The notes under the pieces were generated by a model that ran no database searches, had not been told where the DNA came from, and worked only from the letters and a program-made list of their open reading frames with translations. Positions 12,706 to 14,098 of a DNA stretch of 14,098 nucleotides are shown piece by piece. The stretch comes from Planctomycetaceae bacterium UBA2972. Its GTDB lineage: Bacteria; Planctomycetota; Planctomycetia; Pirellulales; Pirellulaceae. Numbering within the stretch: position 1 is the stretch's first letter; every line of letters begins with the position of its first letter. The DNA is taken from positions 1 through 14,098 of the forward strand of contig DEAW01000248.1 in assembly GCA_002348315.1 (NCBI GenBank). The letters are read 5' to 3'. The position numbers and the translations under genes are program-made.

Positions 12706-14098
12706 TTACTCGTCTGTGGCACCGCCAAGAGTAACTGATATCTTATATTTGTTTTGCAAGTGAGCATGTGCCGTACTGGCATAGGACGCCTTGGGATATT
12801 TCTTGCAGCAAAGCTGAAACGCTTTAATCGCCATTTCAGTGGATTGCATTTGTTCAAACGTATACCCAATCTGTAATTGAGCCCAGGGTGCCAACGATTC
12901 ACTGCCCCCAATAATCTGGCCGTACAGGATCAACGCTTCTTTGTATTCCTTTAACGCACGGTGACAGCCCGCCATCTGGCGATAGTTTTCCGGAAAGTTT
13001 TCGCACTGACGATACGTACCAATGGCTTCTTTGAGGAAATTGGCATCACGCTGCGTCGTCGCCAACGCCCATAACCAGGTCTGGCTATTCAAAGCATCTG
13101 ATGCCACCAGTGAACGATAAATCTGAATGGCCTGTGGATACTGCTTAACTTCCACATAGGCTGCAGCTTCCTCGCCCCGCCAGTTGGCTGCATTTTCAGC
13201 ATCGATACCTGCCAGTTGTTTATAGACTTTAATGGCTTCATTGAGATTAGCTTCCGCGCGAAAACTCTGTGCCACTTTGGACAGTCCCTGCACTTTGTCC
13301 TTAAATTGTCTGTAGATCGATCTGGCCTGATCAAATCGTTTCTGTGAGACATGGTAGTCTGCCAGACTTCCCATGATTTCGTCTAAATTGCCAAACGTCG
13401 CCAGCATCGAACGGTACGCGGCCAGTATTTTATCATCACGTCGCGAGTACTTTTCCACTTCGATCATGCGATGCCATTGCGTCAAGGCTTTGGCTTTCAG
13501 TTCCGCAGTGGACAAGTCTTTTTCGAGGTTTTGATTCAAGTAAGCCACTGCCTGATCAGCCAATCGCAAACCTGCCGCGACAGATTCTTCGTTTCCAACC
13601 AAGCCACTAATCGGACTGCGAACATACGAATAAATGTAATAGGCTAATTGTTCACCTTCATAGTTTTCCTGCAGGCTTTCCAGACCATCCGGGAAAGACC
13701 CTTTGGTGAAATAATACGTAGCCAAAGCATTGGCAGCGTTGGCACAGGTACCGCCGGTTAGCTTGGTTCGTTCGATATCAAATGCCAGTCGTTTCCAGAT
13801 TTTCACAAGACTGGATTCATCTTTCTCCTGTTTAGCAATATCTGCCAATCCGGAAAGTGAATAGACAGCCACAGCATTATCCGGAAAATCGGCGATCGTC
13901 TGTTGGTAAGCCTTCTTTCCATAAGATACCCGCCCTATATCGACGAACGTCCTGCCAATCAAATAGGATGCTTTGGCAGCCTCAGCCGATTCCGGCCAAT
14001 AGTCGATCACGGATTGGAATCCTTCTTTAATCGCTGTGTTCTGTTTTCGTAATTGATTCAAACAGAGTGACCATTTCAACTGAGCGAAGGAGGCAGCA
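12706..14098 (-). CDS. Tetratricopeptide-repeat protein, 5' end beyond the window
   Basis: The reading frame stays open to the right edge: codons before the TTG at 14079 continue without a stop as ...Ala-Ala-Ser-Phe-Ala-Gln, so that TTG is an internal Leu and the gene is truncated. At least 463 residues are visible, almost all helical hairpins of the TPR/Sel1-like type. Clear repeat units include 'AKASYLIGRTFVDIGRVSYG', 'KKAYQQTIADFPDN', 'LADYHVSQKRFDQARSIYRQ', 'LNEAIKVYKQLAG', 'EVKQYPQAIQIYRSLVASD', 'NFLKEAIGTYRQCENFPEN', 'ALKEYKEALILYGQIIGG' and 'QSTEMAIKAFQLCCKKYPKAS', with the usual small and aromatic residue pattern. TPRs mediate protein-protein contacts; no enzymatic domain is seen in this part. 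Any signal peptide would be outside the window, so the location is unknown; similar planctomycete proteins are often exported. The gene is followed after 36 bp by mnmG on the same strand. The TPR call is firm; the role is unknown. Confidence 0.85.
   Translation of the reverse strand, partial: AASFAQLKWSLCLNQLRKQNTAIKEGFQSVIDYWPESAEAAKASYLIGRTFVDIGRVSYGKKAYQQTIADFPDNAVAVYSLSGLADIAKQEKDESSLVKIWKRLAFDIERTKLTGGTCANAANALATYYFTKGSFPDGLESLQENYEGEQLAYYIYSYVRSPISGLVGNEESVAAGLRLADQAVAYLNQNLEKDLSTAELKAKALTQWHRMIEVEKYSRRDDKILAAYRSMLATFGNLDEIMGSLADYHVSQKRFDQARSIYRQFKDKVQGLSKVAQSFRAEANLNEAIKVYKQLAGIDAENAANWRGEEAAAYVEVKQYPQAIQIYRSLVASDALNSQTWLWALATTQRDANFLKEAIGTYRQCENFPENYRQMAGCHRALKEYKEALILYGQIIGGSESLAPWAQLQIGYTFEQMQSTEMAIKAFQLCCKKYPKASYASTAHAHLQNKYKISVTLGGATDE

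Noticed and set aside
14077..14079. TTG as start of the TPR gene
   Set aside because: The frame continues open to the window edge with TPR-like residues, so this is an internal leucine codon.
1..14098. CRISPR arrays, tRNA or rRNA genes, insertion sequences, prophage or defence genes
   Set aside because: No regularly spaced repeats, no cloverleaf or rRNA segments, no transposase or integrase motifs and no nuclease or toxin pairs were seen. The HTH of the response regulator resembles excisionases in fold only.

Overview
The window reads as a chromosomal segment of a moderate-GC planctomycete. This rests on recognised protein types rather than a database search: a two-domain DUF1080 (3-keto-disaccharide hydrolase type) lipoprotein, a GT-C-like multi-pass membrane protein of a kind I associate with planctomycetes, a response regulator with an excisionase-like HTH placed before the receiver, a Gfo/Idh/MocA oxidoreductase, and a gene end at the left edge that resembles planctomycetal prepilin-like proteins. 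Nothing marks the region as a mobile element, prophage, CRISPR locus or RNA-gene cluster.

Layout. 1-673 (+): the 3' end of a truncated gene, then a small free-standing GH2-type sugar-binding (jelly-roll) protein. 771-2093 (+): a lipoprotein with two DUF1080 domains behind an extended -10 promoter. 2085-6111 (-): a GT-C-like membrane protein, a nucleoside phosphorylase/nucleosidase-family protein and ispH. The first two are 33 bp apart and probably cotranscribed; ispH has its own promoter candidate. 6112-6408: a divergent intergenic region with several mutually exclusive pairings upstream of a DapA/NanA-superfamily aldolase (6409-7428, +). 7436-9346 (-): a soluble histidine kinase and an HTH-receiver response regulator, separated by a clear intrinsic terminator. 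9347-9673: a divergent intergenic region with five TTCCAA boxes. 9674-10840 (+): a Gfo/Idh/MocA oxidoreductase. 10837-14098 (-): mnmG preceded by a TPR protein that runs off the right edge.

Function. Two housekeeping genes are firm: ispH (isoprenoid precursors, MEP pathway) and mnmG (tRNA wobble-uridine modification). The DUF1080 lipoprotein, GH2-like domain, DapA-like aldolase and Gfo/Idh enzyme point to carbohydrate or sugar-acid handling, but they are not one operon and no shared pathway is shown. The kinase and response regulator are probably partners.

Most of the window is ordinary. The points most worth a second look are the amphipathic C-terminal tail on the DapA-like enzyme, which resembles a bacterial-microcompartment encapsulation peptide; its repeat-rich leader; perfect inverted repeats lying across the stop codons of two convergent gene pairs; the TTCCAA cluster; and a nucleosidase-family protein with Glu where the catalytic Asp is expected. 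I found no convincing new defence or mobile system.
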